Made by a program: the position numbers and the translations under genes. Below, piece after piece: positions 31,713 through 44,028 of a stretch of 64,000 nt of DNA. The first letter of the stretch is position 1, and the number at the start of each line of letters is the position of its first letter. This stretch comes from Cladorrhinum sp. PSN259 (taxonomy: Eukaryota > Ascomycota > Sordariomycetes > Sordariales > Podosporaceae), in contig MU867100.1 of assembly GCA_033725935.1 (NCBI GenBank), forward strand, positions 248,001-312,000. Direction: 5' to 3'. Under the pieces are notes generated by a model, which did not search any database, was not told the origin of the DNA, and saw only the letters and a list, made by a program, of their open reading frames with translations.

Positions 31713-34323
31713 TATTATTGGCAGGTTTGGGTGGCTGGGCCGTATCTGATGTTTTCTTTTTGAAGAAAGTTGGCGAGATAATGAGCTGAGAGTCACACTG
31801 AATGCAATGACCGTGAGAATGTTTCGCCTCCAGTGTTCAGGAGTTCGGCGCTTATTGTGTGTACTCAGAATGGAGTTAACGAGATAATCATGGGCCGAGG
31901 AGAGATGCTTGCCCCTGAAAAGGGGTATGAAGAGAGACTGTAAATCTTTGACTATGCAGGGGAGAAGAAGGATATGTACTCGGTCCCGAGGTTTATTTGG
32001 ACTGTGTCTCCAAAGTTTTTAGTTGAGTGTCGGGCGGAGAGGGACAGATCCTTATATTTTTTTTCCCCTCCCCTGCGAAGAGCAAGTCCCAGGACAGGGC
32101 TCTATGAAAGCCGGTCCCTTCATCGAAAGCGTAAATTCATGTCAACCATCTTCATCTAGGAACCCCACACATTCCAAACGGCACACCCCTTGCTATCAAA
32201 AACCACAATGATTGCGAATGCTGAGCGGCTGGCTGGTGTTCCGACAGGCTGCTGCAACTCGTCATCGCGAATGAGTGACCGAGGCCCAGACTTTGAGCAA
32301 GAAACGTAGGGAACAATCCCCCGCCGGTGCCGTCGTGAAGGGAACCGAATGCGAATGCCACTGTGAAGGGAACACCAGTTTCTTCTCGATTCTGTCCCAA
32401 GTTCCTATCAAATTCACAATGGCACGTCACCCAAGGGAACCCCTCCGAAGCATCATGTAGATTGAAAATCCCCCTTTGAAGTCAGCAATGCGGTACCATT
32501 TGGGGCCAAAATGATAAACAACGAAGAAAATGACCAGGGTGGGTGGCCTGTCTCCGTTTCTTTTGTCGGACCCGGTTCCACCAGGCAGGTGGAAGAATAT
32601 CCGGGATGCGCGCCGATGGGGCTTAATACGACGCCTCCACGTGGAAGTAGGCTTCGTTAATCTGATATAGGTAAGGATAAGGGGAAAGCACAAGCGCGGC
32701 GGCGTCATGGGTAGATCCCAGAACAAGGGTGGTGGTGGTGGTGGTGTAGGGCTTAAGGTGACAAGCTAGGTTCACGATGGAGTGGGTTGCAAGGCTTCAG
32801 CGACAAGGAACGAGTTGCATGAATTTGAAAGGGAGATTTATGTATGCGCCGACTGGTGAATCGTTCATCCATCCTTGCAGCCAGCCAGAAAATAGCAGCA
32901 TCCTGAGCAGCCGCGGCAGACCAAGAGCCCAGTGAAAGCTTGGTATGTACCTGTGTGATTTCTCTCCAATATTCTCGTCCCTTGATTCTGAGCCAAACCT
33001 GCATGTATTGGGTGGTAGATGAGTGAGACAAGGATCTGCGCCGCGTGTTGCAAACATGCTAACTATCAGCTTGAATAGACGGCAGTCAAGCAGTCCGCAT
33101 TTGGCCCGGGAATTTCGGTTCTTTGGTTTGGGGTCGGCGCTTTGGGCCATTCTTTGGGAAGCATGATGGGGTCGATTCCAGATTTCTCTGCGGTGTAGAG
33201 TACCATGTCGAACATCACCGACCTTTGCACCGCGCCGCAGCACGACATCAGGAACGTTACGTCCGAGCGCAGTCATCCTGGTCGTATTGGCTGCTGGAGC
33301 CACGTGGGAATTTCCACGATGCCGACCCCGGATGTTTCAAACTCAGCCACCAACGGACATCTTTTCGAGCTGGATAAATCAACCGTCTGTCCTGATAAAT
33401 CGACCGTACGCCACATGAAGCCACCACCACCACAAGCGACAAAACGCAATGTTGGAACATGCAGTTTCAGGCCTTTTGCCAGCAAATGTGTACAGGGTAA
33501 CATAAACAAAAGAATTCTCACCATGACAGTCCCATTTGCCCTAAACTTTGGGAACTTGCGAACTCCTCAATCACAGCTGTCACGGGCGCCCCCGGCTCAG
33601 CCGCCTTCAACCCAGCCAAGGCCAAACCAGAGACGGAGTGGGCAGTACGGAGAGATGGAAATGGGCAAATGGTTTTTGAAAGATTTGGCTGTATCTGTGT
33701 TGACCGCGATGCCTTCATTTTTTTCTGACTTGGTTATGCGGCCACGGATTTCTTGCATCGGCTGGCACTTCTATATTGGGCGCCCGGCTTTGAAACATGC
33801 TTGAAAAGCTGTAATACTCACTCTGACTTGCATCAGGGGCTGACTGCCGATCTTTTTCCATATGTGGCTAGTCTATGGTTGATTTATCAGGACATACGGT
33901 CGATTTATCCAATTCGCATCTTAGACGCCAGCCTGATATTGAATTACCTTCCATTTTTGGTGCTTGTCAAAGACACGTCAAGAGGTGTTGACTTGTGGTG
34001 CCTTGTCGATGCTCGTCAAAGTAGTGTGAGTACAGCCAGTGCTCCGAAGAGAAGCGGTGAGCCTTTCTAAGCCTAGTCTAGTGGTTGCTGCTGGTCGATC
34101 AACACCAACTGCAAGAAAGCTGCGCCTGGGAGATGAGATGTTATTAAATTTGGAAGATTGTCCGAGTAATTCTGAAACCTGCATGATTTGTCTAACCGCT
34201 AGATGATGATCAAGAACGGGCCAATGTACAATGACGGAGCAATCAACGGGTCCCCATGGCCAATGCACAATACAAAGTGACAGCGGACCCCCGATTAACC
34301 GTTAGATTTGCCAACCTCGCAGC
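31713..34323. other. 2.6-kb interval holding a MITE-like inverted repeat
   Basis: No gene was accepted. A GGT trinucleotide run lies near 32728-32747. The inverted-repeat element at 33372-33910 is listed separately. The 199-codon plus-strand frame starting with ATG at 33205 runs through the element and shows no domain. Confidence 0.45.
33372..33910. mobile_element. MITE-like element or solo inverted-repeat structure
   Basis: The outer 37 bases of the left end (33372-33408) and the reverse complement of the right end (33910-33874) match at 33 of 37 positions. Both start GGATAAATC(A/G)ACCGT. Within each arm the GATAAATCRACC unit occurs twice, 22 bases apart. Weaker similarity (GCCACAT) continues inward. 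About 460 bp lie between the arms, and no transposase is encoded. Size and structure fit a non-autonomous DNA element, but no target-site duplication was found at the edges. The repeated TGATAA cores would also match GATA-factor sites. Confidence 0.5.
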
Positions 34324-35315
34324 TCAGCTTGACACCTCAGGCCCCTTGCCACCCTCCACGTTGATCTTGAGGGAGAAGTCAATATGGCGCACGCCCTGGT
34401 GGATCGAACTCGTTGAGAGAATATCGACATCTGACCGTTTGTTAGCCAATCACTGAGCACACCAGGGGAAATTCTCTCGAGCAGGGGAATCGACTTACCA
34501 TTGCAAATGTAAGCTTCGGCATTGTCCTCCGTTAGCCCCCCGGAAACCTCGAGCAGGAACTCTCTCTTGCCCTTCCACTTCTCCTTGAGGCTCCGGGATG
34601 CCACCTTGACGCCCTCTCCACTAAAATTGTCAAGCATGATGACATCGGCACCGGCTGCGATGGCTTCGTCGGCTTCCTCCTCGCTCTGCACCTCAACCTC
34701 GACCTTCAAGCTAAATCCCCCAGCTGCTTTGGCCGCTTTGACAGCCTGGGTGATACTACCACGGCTCCAGATGTGGTTATCCTTGAGCATGGTCATGGTG
34801 CTCAGGTCCATGCGATGGGTGTCTGCACCGCCCACCAACATGCCGTATTTCTCAACCAAACGGAACCCAGGCGTCGTCTTGCGGGTGCCGGCCAGAGTGC
34901 CCTTGTAACCCGCGCTGCGAAGGTTGAGAAGCAGGCGTCGACTCATCGTAGCCACGCCCGAGCAGCGCGCAAGAATGTTGAGGGCCACTCGCTCACCTTC
35001 CAACAAGCCGTTAGCGGGTCCGCTCACTATCGCCAGCGCCGTCTTGCCGCCGTGGGTTTCGACATGTGAGCCCTCCTTGGCCATCCACTCAACAGTGCAG
35101 CCGCATTGCTTAAAGACTTCGTTGAAGAAAGGGACACCAGCCAAAATTCCGGGAGATTTGCCCCAGAGAGTGGCAGTTCGCTGTTCGGACCCGACAACAA
35201 ATCCACCCACATCGAATGAGGGCGTATCTTCGTCAAGCCAAGCTGTAATTTGATTCTTCCAGGATGCAGGAAGGAGGTGCTCCAGATTGCCGTGGTCGAG
35301 CGGTAGTTCAATCAT
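34324..35315 (-). CDS. BNA6: Quinolinate (nicotinate-nucleotide) phosphoribosyltransferase
   Basis: Two minus-strand exons, 35315-34499 and 34430-34324, 307 aa. This enzyme condenses quinolinate with PRPP, releasing CO2, to give nicotinate mononucleotide, the last committed step of de novo NAD synthesis from tryptophan. Motifs: the N-terminal dimerisation domain starting MIELPLDHGNLEHLLPASW, the substrate-binding block GTRKTTPGFRLVEKYGMLVGG followed by HRMDLS and MLKDNHI, the VEVEVQSEEEADEA strand, and DVIMLDNFS. Splicing the 68-bp intron (GTAAGT, CTAAC branch, TCAG) replaces a random tail with DVDILSTSSIHQGVRHIDFSLKI, the expected end of the barrel. The open frame extends upstream to a TTG at 35396; the ATG at 35315 is chosen because it matches the family's start. 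Confidence 0.93.
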
Positions 35316-36166
35316 TGTTTTCTGGCGTGTGCTCTGCAGGGTTGATTGTACAAAGGATAATAAGAGAAATAATAAACCAAAACCTTCCGAGTTCAAAAGT
35401 CGTTGTTTAAGCCGATGACCCGACTTCTCACGACGTTATAGGTGGGGATAGGTGAGTGGAGGGGAAGAGGGGCGGCTGACTTGGGGATTGCGGGAAAATC
35501 AATGGGAGCTCCATCTTTTCCCTAACGCAAGCAGCAACAACCTGCGGGTCTCCACATTTAGACCTTGCCATCAAAGATTTATCGGGTCATCCCTTCCCAT
35601 TTTGCTACTATTTTTCACTCTTTTAGCTGAGGAGATGGTGCCCAAAACGAACCTTTCTTGGGATCTGACGACCCGCCCCCTTCAGAATGTCATGTTGGAA
35701 GTTTCTTGCCAGGGATAAACTGAGCCGCTTCTAACCAAGCCCTCGGCATCGAGTATTGTTATTTGTTAGTCCGATACCGAGAGTGGAGATGTTACCTGTG
35801 CTTCGAAATTATACTGCTTAAACGGCAAATAACCGCTACTAATAGAAACGTTGGGAGAAATTGATATTTCTCTGCAACATACTATTCCCTCTATGAGCGT
35901 TTTCCTCGTAATTTTATGCGGTTGTTCAGCTGAGAAGTATGAATTTTGACTTGAGGTCTCTCGCCAACGAACGAACAACGGAGGTATTGTATGTACTGTA
36001 CCAATGCATCTGCGTAAGTTACAACGTCGTATGTATCCACGATTCGGTAATCCATACACAGGGTGTAGTCATTTTTTCGAAATGTCCGACACGTCCATAT
36101 CATATCATCAATCCATCATGCCCCCAATTTGGCGGACTACATTTGATATTATCCACTCAAATTCAT
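35316..36166. other. Intergenic between BNA6 promoter and terpene synthase pseudogene
   Basis: Presumed BNA6 promoter plus the 3' flank of the pseudogene. No coding frame of note. Confidence 0.45.
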
Positions 36167-37510
36167 TTACAGCGGAATTATCATGGAATTGTTCTCCTGA
36201 AGATATTTTGCGATGTCATATCGGTCCGCTGCAAGCCTGTACTCCATCATGTCAGCGATGGTTGTCAACGGTATCGTTCATTTATTCCATGATCAAGTAA
36301 CATACTGCCCGTAAAGACTACCCGTTATGATTGTGTTGAGGCCTCTCACATACTCGTCAACGTTGCGGACGGTATGAGGGTCGTCGATTTTTACCCCATC
36401 CAAAAGACTTTCGGCAGCTTGATCAAAGGCGTCGGCTGAATCTTCGAGCGATACGAGGAGATCTTCAACCACTGCCTGCGAATCCTGGCCTGTTTCCTTC
36501 ATGATAACCGGGATTAGGGAATACAGACTGCCTACGATCTCGTTCTTGAGAGATAGTGTGTCATTCAGTACGACTGGATATGAGTTCACTCAACAAGTCT
36601 TTTAAGGAGAGTACAATTCCGGCTTACATTGAGACGTTTCTGTTCACCTCAGTCCACATCGTTTTCATGTCCCTGTCTCAAACAATCGCCCAGGGAGCCT
36701 CACACCGACGAGATATCTATGCAGATAGTCAGCAGCAACATTATTACGTAACATACCTACTCCTCAGAGACTCACTCAGCCAATGCAGAATACTGAGACA
36801 CACTGTAGATGTCCCCATCCTACAATCCATTGCAATACTCTCGTACGCTAGGTAATGATCCACTTTCCAGATGCCTTTTGCTCAACGCCGCAACATTCCT
36901 GAAAAAACAGGTCAGCTACTACCCCCAAAAATGCATCTCGAGGGCATGCTTAACATACCATATAACTCTCCAACTCGACAACCAGTCTCTCGATCACCCC
37001 ACATTTTCCTGGTTCCCTTAGCCATTCGGCCGGACTCCTTGACTATTCTTGTGGCTTTCTTAGGTGCGACTGGCCACTTTGCTTCCTGGCGGTACTCCTG
37101 ATCTCTTCTCGTTAATGAAACTTGACATATTCCATTGCCTGTCTCATCTTCGTCTCTTCCGCCATACACATTTCATCTTCCCCCATCAGCCCAGCGCCGT
37201 CTATTGAGTCATCCCACAGAAATAACCACAAGCTTTAATAGACAACGGCCTCTAGTCTGTGCAGGTTAGCTGTCGGCCACCACAACGAAGCAAACAGAGG
37301 GAGATTAACTTCAGTCATTTTCTCTCGAGTCTTTGGGTTAGGCACGAGCTCCACGAGCTTGGCATCCACACGGCGAACAAGAGAGGTGTAATGCGGATCC
37401 AGAGCGGCAGGCCGCCGACGGAATAAGGAGGTGAGGTCAGGGATCCGGAGGGATATGCCATTTAGGCGAGAGAGGAGGGCCGAGTAGTCATCTTGTGTGG
37501 TGGAAGCCAT
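36167..37510 (-). pseudogene. Decayed class I terpene synthase
   Basis: The minus strand reads a fungal terpene cyclase in broken pieces. The start at 37510 (MASTTQDDYSALL) continues to LPLFASLWWPTANLHRLEAVVY. It then meets a TAA (37235-37237), and directly after it, in the same frame, comes SLWLFLWDDSIDG with the aspartate-rich metal motif at 37199-37213. A second in-frame TAA follows at 37112-37114. Downstream matches alternate between frames (VAPKKATRIVKESGRMAKGT, then IERLVVELESYM, then LPSVREYC, then RMGTSTVCL), needing at least three frameshifts. The second metal motif NDTLSLKNE is intact at 36539-36565, and several introns with good GT/AG sites remain. Intact enzymes of this family cyclise farnesyl or related diphosphates. 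No product can be predicted, and no P450 or other tailoring gene is adjacent. Confidence 0.75.
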
Positions 37511-39012
37511 GGTGACGGAGAGTGAGCATGCTTTCACAACAAATCGAGCTAGTAAATGTGTGGGATTGTCGATATAAACCTAGTTGGGTCTGAGTATCAA
37601 CACACTTCTTTTGAGGTATAGGATCAAGAGGGTGATTTTATATCCCTTCTTCCCTCCTCTCATGATGCTGACATAACTTATCGCGATGCCTCCCTAATTC
37701 AAGATGAAAAGGCGCAAATCACCCTTGCGGTGTGTGTATGTCATCAGCGCCAAAATCCAGTAAATGGTCACTCTTTTCATGGTCTGCCAAATCCATCATG
37801 GGCGAGGCTCATCGCTAGATCTTACAAAAAATGAACTGGCAACTTCAAATCCCCAAATGCATCGCGTTGGGCCCTCGAGCTTACTACACAAAAACTAAAC
37901 AAAGGGGAAACAGTCATCCAAAAGCAGTCAATAATCTCTCTTTATAGCCTCATAGAGCTAAGGGATGCTATCTTTTTCTTCCTGACCTGCAGGTTTGCTT
38001 ATTACGTATACACACAAACACACACACACACACATACACTCAGTTTTGCCTTCTTGCTCGGCATCAACATATCGCCTGTTCAACCTCTCCTTTTTATAAA
38101 GGTAACAAAATAATTCGCCTGTTTCACCGGAAATTCAAACCTTCCAGAAACCCATCAGTCAAATTTCAGCTTGCCCGCTGAGCTAACGCTCCAACGAGCT
38201 TTTCGGGAATCGTAGTCAGATCAGGACAGACAGCCGACAAAAGTAAGAAGGATCCCGAGGGTTCAATGGACTGAATATTAAAGAAGGAAGTAAAGGACTA
38301 AACATCAAACTAAGGTATGTATGGATTATACATCAGCCGCTCTGCTAGGTTTGCCTTCCCCTTCAAAACGACCGACTGTTGTAAGCAAGCAATTGCATAA
38401 GCGGTGGCATATAAAAACAGTTTTAACTTCATATGTAGCTTGCCCGTCGCTGCTGTGTTACGCACATTTCGGACTCCCTACCTTTTACCACCTCGTAACC
38501 CCTTGTCAGCCTCATACCAAGGCGAATACATGATTTCCATAGAGGAAATCCGGCTCAGAGATTCCCTGGCGTATATACAGCCTTGCCATACCAGATATCA
38601 TGAAGGAACCACCCAAATGATTGTTTAAGTTTTGTCATTTTTTTAAGCCCTAGCCTGTCCTATATATATATATTTTTTTTTTTAAAAAAAGAATTGAGCC
38701 CTATAACTTTTTTTCGTTTTTGAAAAACGAGTCCCACATTCGAAATCCCGCTTCCAAAGGGAAAAGAAGCGAGAGAAAAAGAAACGTGAACGAAAATGCA
38801 CAAAAATGAACAGAAAGAGTAAAAAAGGAACTATAAATGAACCTGCTGCTGATAATTTTGTGCCATGACAGAAATGATGACCGCCCTCCCTCCTGTATGG
38901 ACCAGTATATTTCAGACCAAACGATCAACTTTTCAAAAAGTAAAGGAATATGAATATGTGCCGGTGAGGTTTATAGTTCTTATATCAGGAATAAAATCTT
39001 ATTTTCGATTTC
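37511..39012. other. 1.5-kb A/T-rich intergenic region
   Basis: No gene recognised. A CA-type microsatellite lies at about 38008-38038, and a TA/T/A-rich tract near 38660-38690. The right end is the 3' flank of the arginine gene. Confidence 0.5.
38008..38038. repeat. CA microsatellite
   Basis: Interrupted ACACACAAACACACACACACACA-type tract, about 30 bp. Confidence 0.8.
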
Positions 39013-41716
39013 TTACATCGTCGGGATGCCCTCATACTCGTTGTAACCTAGCGCAAGGTTCATGTTTTCTAGAGATTGAGTTAGCAAAATCTATGGCCGA
39101 AGGAAAGTGTAAATAACCAAATTACTTACGCAAACACTGGGTAGCGGCGCCCTTGAGAAGGTTGTCAATGGTGGCGCAAACAACAACGCGCTTACCGGTC
39201 TTGTCGACCTCAAAGCCACCAATCTCAACACCATGCTTGCCGCTGATGTTCTTGACTGATGGGGCCTCGCCAACGACCTTGACGAGCTTCTCGCCGGCAT
39301 ATCTATCCTGGTAGATCTGGCGGATATCACGCGAGGTCATGCTCTTGTTCAGGGGGATCGAAATGGTGTGGTGGATGCCACGGAACCAAACGGCGACGTG
39401 AGGAATGAAGGCTACCTCAGCACCGAGTTGGGTGCCAACCTCACGCTCGTGGATGTGACCGGTCAAGCTGTAAGGGATGATGTTGTTCGTGAGGTTTTCC
39501 ACATCGTTCTTAGGAGATGGCTTGGTACCGGCGCCGGAATAGCCGGAGACACCAAATATGTGAGGCATGCCGCCGAGATGTGGCACAAGAGGAGCAATAC
39601 CTAGCTGCGCTGCAGTAGCGTAGCAGCCAGGGTTAGCAATCTGAGTAGCCTCAGCGAGGGTGCTTCTCTGGACAAGCTCGGGAAGGCCATAGGTCCAGGT
39701 GTTATCGAAACGGTAATCAGCCGAGAGATCAACAATGACGCTGTTGTGGTTGGAAGCCTTGCGTCCCTCATAAACGGCCTCAACGAACGGCTTGCAGACA
39801 CCGTTAGGAAGAGCCATGACCCAGCAATCAATGTCACCACGCTTCTCCATATCCCGAACATCATCGGGGCTGAGACTCTCATAAATAATCTCCCTCTTGC
39901 TGTACCCCTCAAGCTTCTTGCCAGCCAGCTCACGGGATGAGACGTGGCGAAGATCCATGTTGGGGTGGGCATCGAGGAGGCGGATGAGCTCCTGGCCAGT
40001 ATAGCCACGGGCTCCAATAAGAGCAACCCGAGCGGGCTGGAACTTGGTCTCGTTTCTCCTTCCAATGGGAGGGTTGGGGTTAGTTTGGGTCACATATCCC
40101 CTTCCCTTGGCCATGCCAAAGGCCGGAAGCACCGGCCGGCGAGTCAGAGTGGAATAGCCCCGAACTTGCTGAGCAGCAGGCTTGGTGCCGTTCTTCGCAG
40201 CGCGGTGCAAGCGTGACTCAAGGTTGGAATCACCGAGCATGGCTCTACCATTTTGAGTGAAGTCCTTCATCAACCGAACAATCTCATCTCCGTTTTCAAT
40301 GCCATACCAGAACATGACGTTGCCGTTACGGGTGACACTACCATCAGCCTTGTCAAAAAACCACCCAAGGTTTTCATCATCCTCCTTGACAGTCCACACC
40401 AACTGGGGATATTCCTTTTTCAATGTGGTGAAGATGTTGTCCGCAATGTTAGTCAACCAACCAGATTTGGTGATGGTCAGAGTGGCGAGCGTGGCCTGAC
40501 GGCCATCCTTGGCTGGCAAGACAACAGCGAGTGCGTTCATTTGTCCATCATAGTAGGCCTTGAAGTCATTTTGCTTGAGGAAATCAAGGTACTTGTCCAC
40601 GGTGGCAAGGGAATCAGGGCCATCGCGATCGCGAATCAGGACAGACTTGAGCTCGTCGAGGTCCTTGAAATCGGAGAGGCTAGTTGCCGAGAGGAGCTTG
40701 CTGCCGCGCCGGATAAGAGTGCCGGCACCAGAATCCGTAAACAACTCCTTCTGGAGCTCACCGGGGTGGATGATAGCGACACTGGTGGCCCTTGGAAGGG
40801 TATCCAGCAGCTCCTTAATCTCCTTGATCTTTAGACGAGTACCATACCTAACCCACTCTTGCGACATGAGGTGCTCGTACTCTTCGTCGAGGTTGATGGC
40901 CGAGATCTTCTGTCCTGCAGCGTCAAACAAACCACCCTTTTCGGAAAGATAGACCACCTTGAGGGGTTCAAGAGCCCGAGCCAGCTCAGCAGCAGCTACG
41001 TCAGCGTTGACATTAAGAATCTGGCCGTCGTCGGTCTCAGCCATGGAGGTGAGGATCGGCAGATAGCCATTGCTGATGGCAGTCTCAATAGCCTGCTTGT
41101 TGACGCCGGTCACCTTTCCAACAAGCCCCCACTTCTCCTTGTTTAGGTACTCGGCCCTGAACATGCCAGTTGTCAATGGCTGCGCGTGCACACCCTTCTC
41201 CTCAAGCATGTTGACCAGGTTCATGTTCTCCTTGAGGAACAGGTCGCGAGCCACGCGCAGCGTCTTGGCATTTGTAACACGAATACCCTCCTCAAACTGG
41301 GGCTCAACTCCAGCCTGCTCAAGCAAGCTGTTGAGCTGAGGACCGGCGCCGTGAACAATGACAGGGTACAGGCCGACAGTGTAGAGGAAAGCCAAGCTTG
41401 AGCATAGCTCATCCAGATAGTCGGTCAGGATGGCGCCGCCGACCTTGATAACGGCGAAGCGTTGTGACGAGACGGACGTAAACAGAGACAAGTATTGTTG
41501 AACCTCTCTCTTGGAGCCCACAGAGGACAGAGTTTGCACAATCATCCCCCTCGTGCTCAGGTCGGCGCTAGTAGTCTTGGATGATGCGGACGTGGAAAGG
41601 TGCCTCTGGCGGCGGAGTGTATCAGTGGTAACAGGTAGGGCGCGAGTCTTGCCAGGCAGGCGACGAACGCTGCGGCGGGCACCAGCCCTGAGGGCGACAG
41701 CGGCGGCGGAGAGCAT
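39013..41716 (-). CDS. arg-6: Bifunctional acetylglutamate kinase / N-acetyl-gamma-glutamyl-phosphate reductase (ARG5,6 / arg-6)
   Basis: Two minus-strand exons, 41716-39130 and 39068-39013, 880 aa. The mitochondrial precursor is cleaved into two enzymes catalysing steps 2 and 3 of arginine synthesis. An Arg/Ala-rich presequence (residues 1 to about 45) is followed by the kinase (FAVIKVGGAI, VHGAGPQLN, NVNADVAAAELARAL). A DUF619/NAT-like domain with the YYDGQMNALAVVL and FWYGIENGD segments comes next. After a linker with a second basic stretch (ARG-like TRRPVLPAFGMAKGRGY) comes the reductase (GARGYTGQELIRLL, catalytic cysteine in NPGCYAT at C698, HIHEREVGTQLG). A 61-bp intron (GTAAGT, CTAAC branch, CTAG) precedes the last exon, giving QNMNLALGYNEYEGIPTM, the conserved C terminus. 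Without it the frame ends in CLRK. The kinase is the usual arginine feedback target. Confidence 0.96.
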
Positions 41717-43094
41717 CTTGGAAATTCAGAAGGCACCTGCTTCTGAGGTCAGGTGTGAGCGTCGAACACAAGCGAGGACACGCTCAGCAGGGGAGAGGAG
41801 GACGCTGGCTACCAAGCGAGCGGGGGGGGGTGTGAGTGAAGAAGCTGAAGGGAAGTTGCGCACACAGGGAATGAAAAACGACAGGAAGTTTGTGGGCTGG
41901 GACTCGACGGGTCGCAACTCACAGTTCAATTACAGCTTCTCGAACCACGACGGGATCACAAATGAGTCAATTGCAACGAGGGCTGCCGGGGCATTGGCGA
42001 GGAAGAACCCAAGACGAAGGCTGTCACGCACGGGGAGAACAGCGGGTTCCTTGCCAAAAAGTCAATGGCACCAGCAGGTCTCGATCGGACGCAGGCCGGA
42101 GCTGGTGGGCTCTGGGATTTAGATCTGATAAGGAGGTCAGGCAAGAGTGGGCGGAGGAGGGGCTCCAAGAAAAATTCAGACCGAAACCGCAGTGTGGAGA
42201 CGACGTTTGGCAGGTACATGCAACGGGCGACCGTTTCTTAGGAACCTCAGCACTGGACCGTGACAGCTGATTACTATCGAGCCACAAACTCTCTACAAGA
42301 AACGGAGCTGAATTTTAAGATCAAATAAACATGGCACAATACTAAAACCGTATTTTAGAAGTTGTTCCCGTCCACAGATCAACGGCAACTTCATGAGGAT
42401 TAAACCTAAACAAGTACCTTACTAACTAGTTTCGCTGCCAAGAATTGCTTCGGTACGACTTCTGCCTTGTTTCTTAGCCCATAGCAAGAAGCAACAATCT
42501 GATATAAAAAAAAATGAGGGTCGCCTGACCAGGGACGGGGAATATCGACCGCAAGTATCATTCTATAGCTGCATCCATCAAGGTACAAGGTTGTCAGGCA
42601 TGTGAATATACGGATGACAAGGGAACACCTATTGAGTGTTCGCGTTCTTCTAACACTGCAGGCAAGCACATATCACCAGCTCCGATGTGGCTCCGGAACC
42701 TGTCAAGTTTGTCAGGTCCCACGTGGTAGTTATGGAAACCCGTGTTAGGTAAAGGATCATCGTCACAAACATCTCTGATTAACCGTGTGGGGAGCGAACA
42801 TATTCCTCCCCATTCATCATAAATACAGGTATTTAGAAGCCGTCGTGGCTCCTGACTTTGGGTTTTCGAAGGCAACGCCAAAAGCGGCCAACTCGTTGTG
42901 TGAGCGAAATCCGCCGAGAGAGACCTCAAACCCAAAAAAGAACGAAAAACAGCAGAGAAACTCCCGAAACCAATCCCAGACAAGTTCTGCTCCCCATTCC
43001 CAAATGAATGCTGATCGTGTGGCGAAACCCAGTTTCGTGTCCTTCCAGATCGCCTCTGAGTCATCATAGCAACATAATGCATGCTAGGTATCTA
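41717..43094. other. arg-6 promoter region and synaptobrevin 3' flank
   Basis: Carries the arg-6 promoter and the 3' flank of the next minus-strand gene. An 8-9 nt G run lies near 41821-41829. The long plus-strand frames here are antisense to arg-6 or lack coding character. Confidence 0.45.
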
Positions 43095-44028
43095 TTAATT
43101 CTTCTTTGTCACCACCACCGCCGGAATGATGATGATTGCCAGGAGAACAACGATGCCGAGAATCAGCCAGAAGCGCATCTTCATATCCTGTCGTGAAATA
43201 GTCAGTACACTTGAGGTTGGCTATCAACAAGAGGTAAAATCTCTGCTCACCTTCCACCACATCTTCTTGCGAACTTGGTTGGCACCGCGACGGAAAGTTT
43301 GGGCCGACTGGGCCAGGTCATCCGTCTTGTTCTGCAAGGTGTCGAGGTTCGTACCACGCTCAGCGACCTTGTTGACATTCTTGCGCATCACATCGACCGT
43401 CTCGTCAATTTGCTATTTATATGATAAGTCAGCATCTGTTTATGATATGGGTTATCAAGATGTCATGGCAGGCCTAAACCGTTCTGCTAGCCTGCTTCTC
43501 GGCATCAACCACGCCACCGCATCTCAACAGTCCTCTTGGTCGGCAGCTATAATCTTCCCGCATCGATTGCCAACATCGTTGGTGCTGCCTGTTGCTCTCG
43601 TCCTTGCGTGAGCTGTTCACCACTTGGTCGCCAATCCTTCCGTAGACCCAATAAATCATAAATCCGCTGTGTCGAACGTCGGCCTCGAGTTTGTCATGTA
43701 TATTGTTGGCGATGGAGGGAGAAGTCTTCATGTGTCTTCGTCTTTGCTCAAATCGCCGCTGTTGCCGTCACTCTAGCCGGGCGGCACAAAGTTGATGCAG
43801 GTTGTCGAATCGCGGTGTGCACGGAAGCTACGGATCCAAAGTTGGATTCCCCCAATCGCCCGCCTTCATCGCACTACCCCTTTTCGCACCACCGGTCCTT
43901 GCTGCCCCGAAAATGAATGAAAATAAACCTACCCGTTTGAGCTTATCTGTTCTCGCATCACCAGCACCTTGCGACGCACCACCCTGGCCGCCGGCGGGAA
44001 TGTAAGGGTCATACGGCTCGGAGGACAT
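43095..44028 (-). CDS. Synaptobrevin / v-SNARE (Snc1/Snc2, sybA-like)
   Basis: Three minus-strand exons, 44028-43933, 43412-43251 and 43187-43095, 116 aa, all junctions phase 0. A short proline/glycine-rich N terminus (MSSEPYDPYIPAGG) leads into the SNARE motif of about residues 30-86. It contains TVDVMRKNVNKVAERGTNLD with the zero-layer arginine R51, then FRRGANQVRKKMWWK before the membrane. A C-terminal anchor (about 92-110) and the tail TKKN follow. Tail-anchored R-SNAREs of this type drive fusion of secretory vesicles with the plasma membrane and cycle through endosomes, and sit at the Spitzenkörper in hyphae. The first intron is 520 bp, far longer than every other intron here; the second is 63 bp. 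The exon 1-exon 2 junction aligns residue-for-residue with other fungal synaptobrevins, so no exon appears to be missing. Confidence 0.92.

Noticed and set aside
33205..33804. 199-codon plus-strand open frame with an ATG
   Set aside because: It runs through the inverted-repeat element, has no domain and unlikely composition; chance frame more likely.
40253..40834. 193-codon plus-strand open frame
   Set aside because: Entirely antisense to the strongly conserved arg-6 coding sequence.
41511..42122. 203-codon plus-strand open frame
   Set aside because: It overlaps the arg-6 coding start antisense and has no domain; it is a shadow of the GC-rich presequence and promoter.
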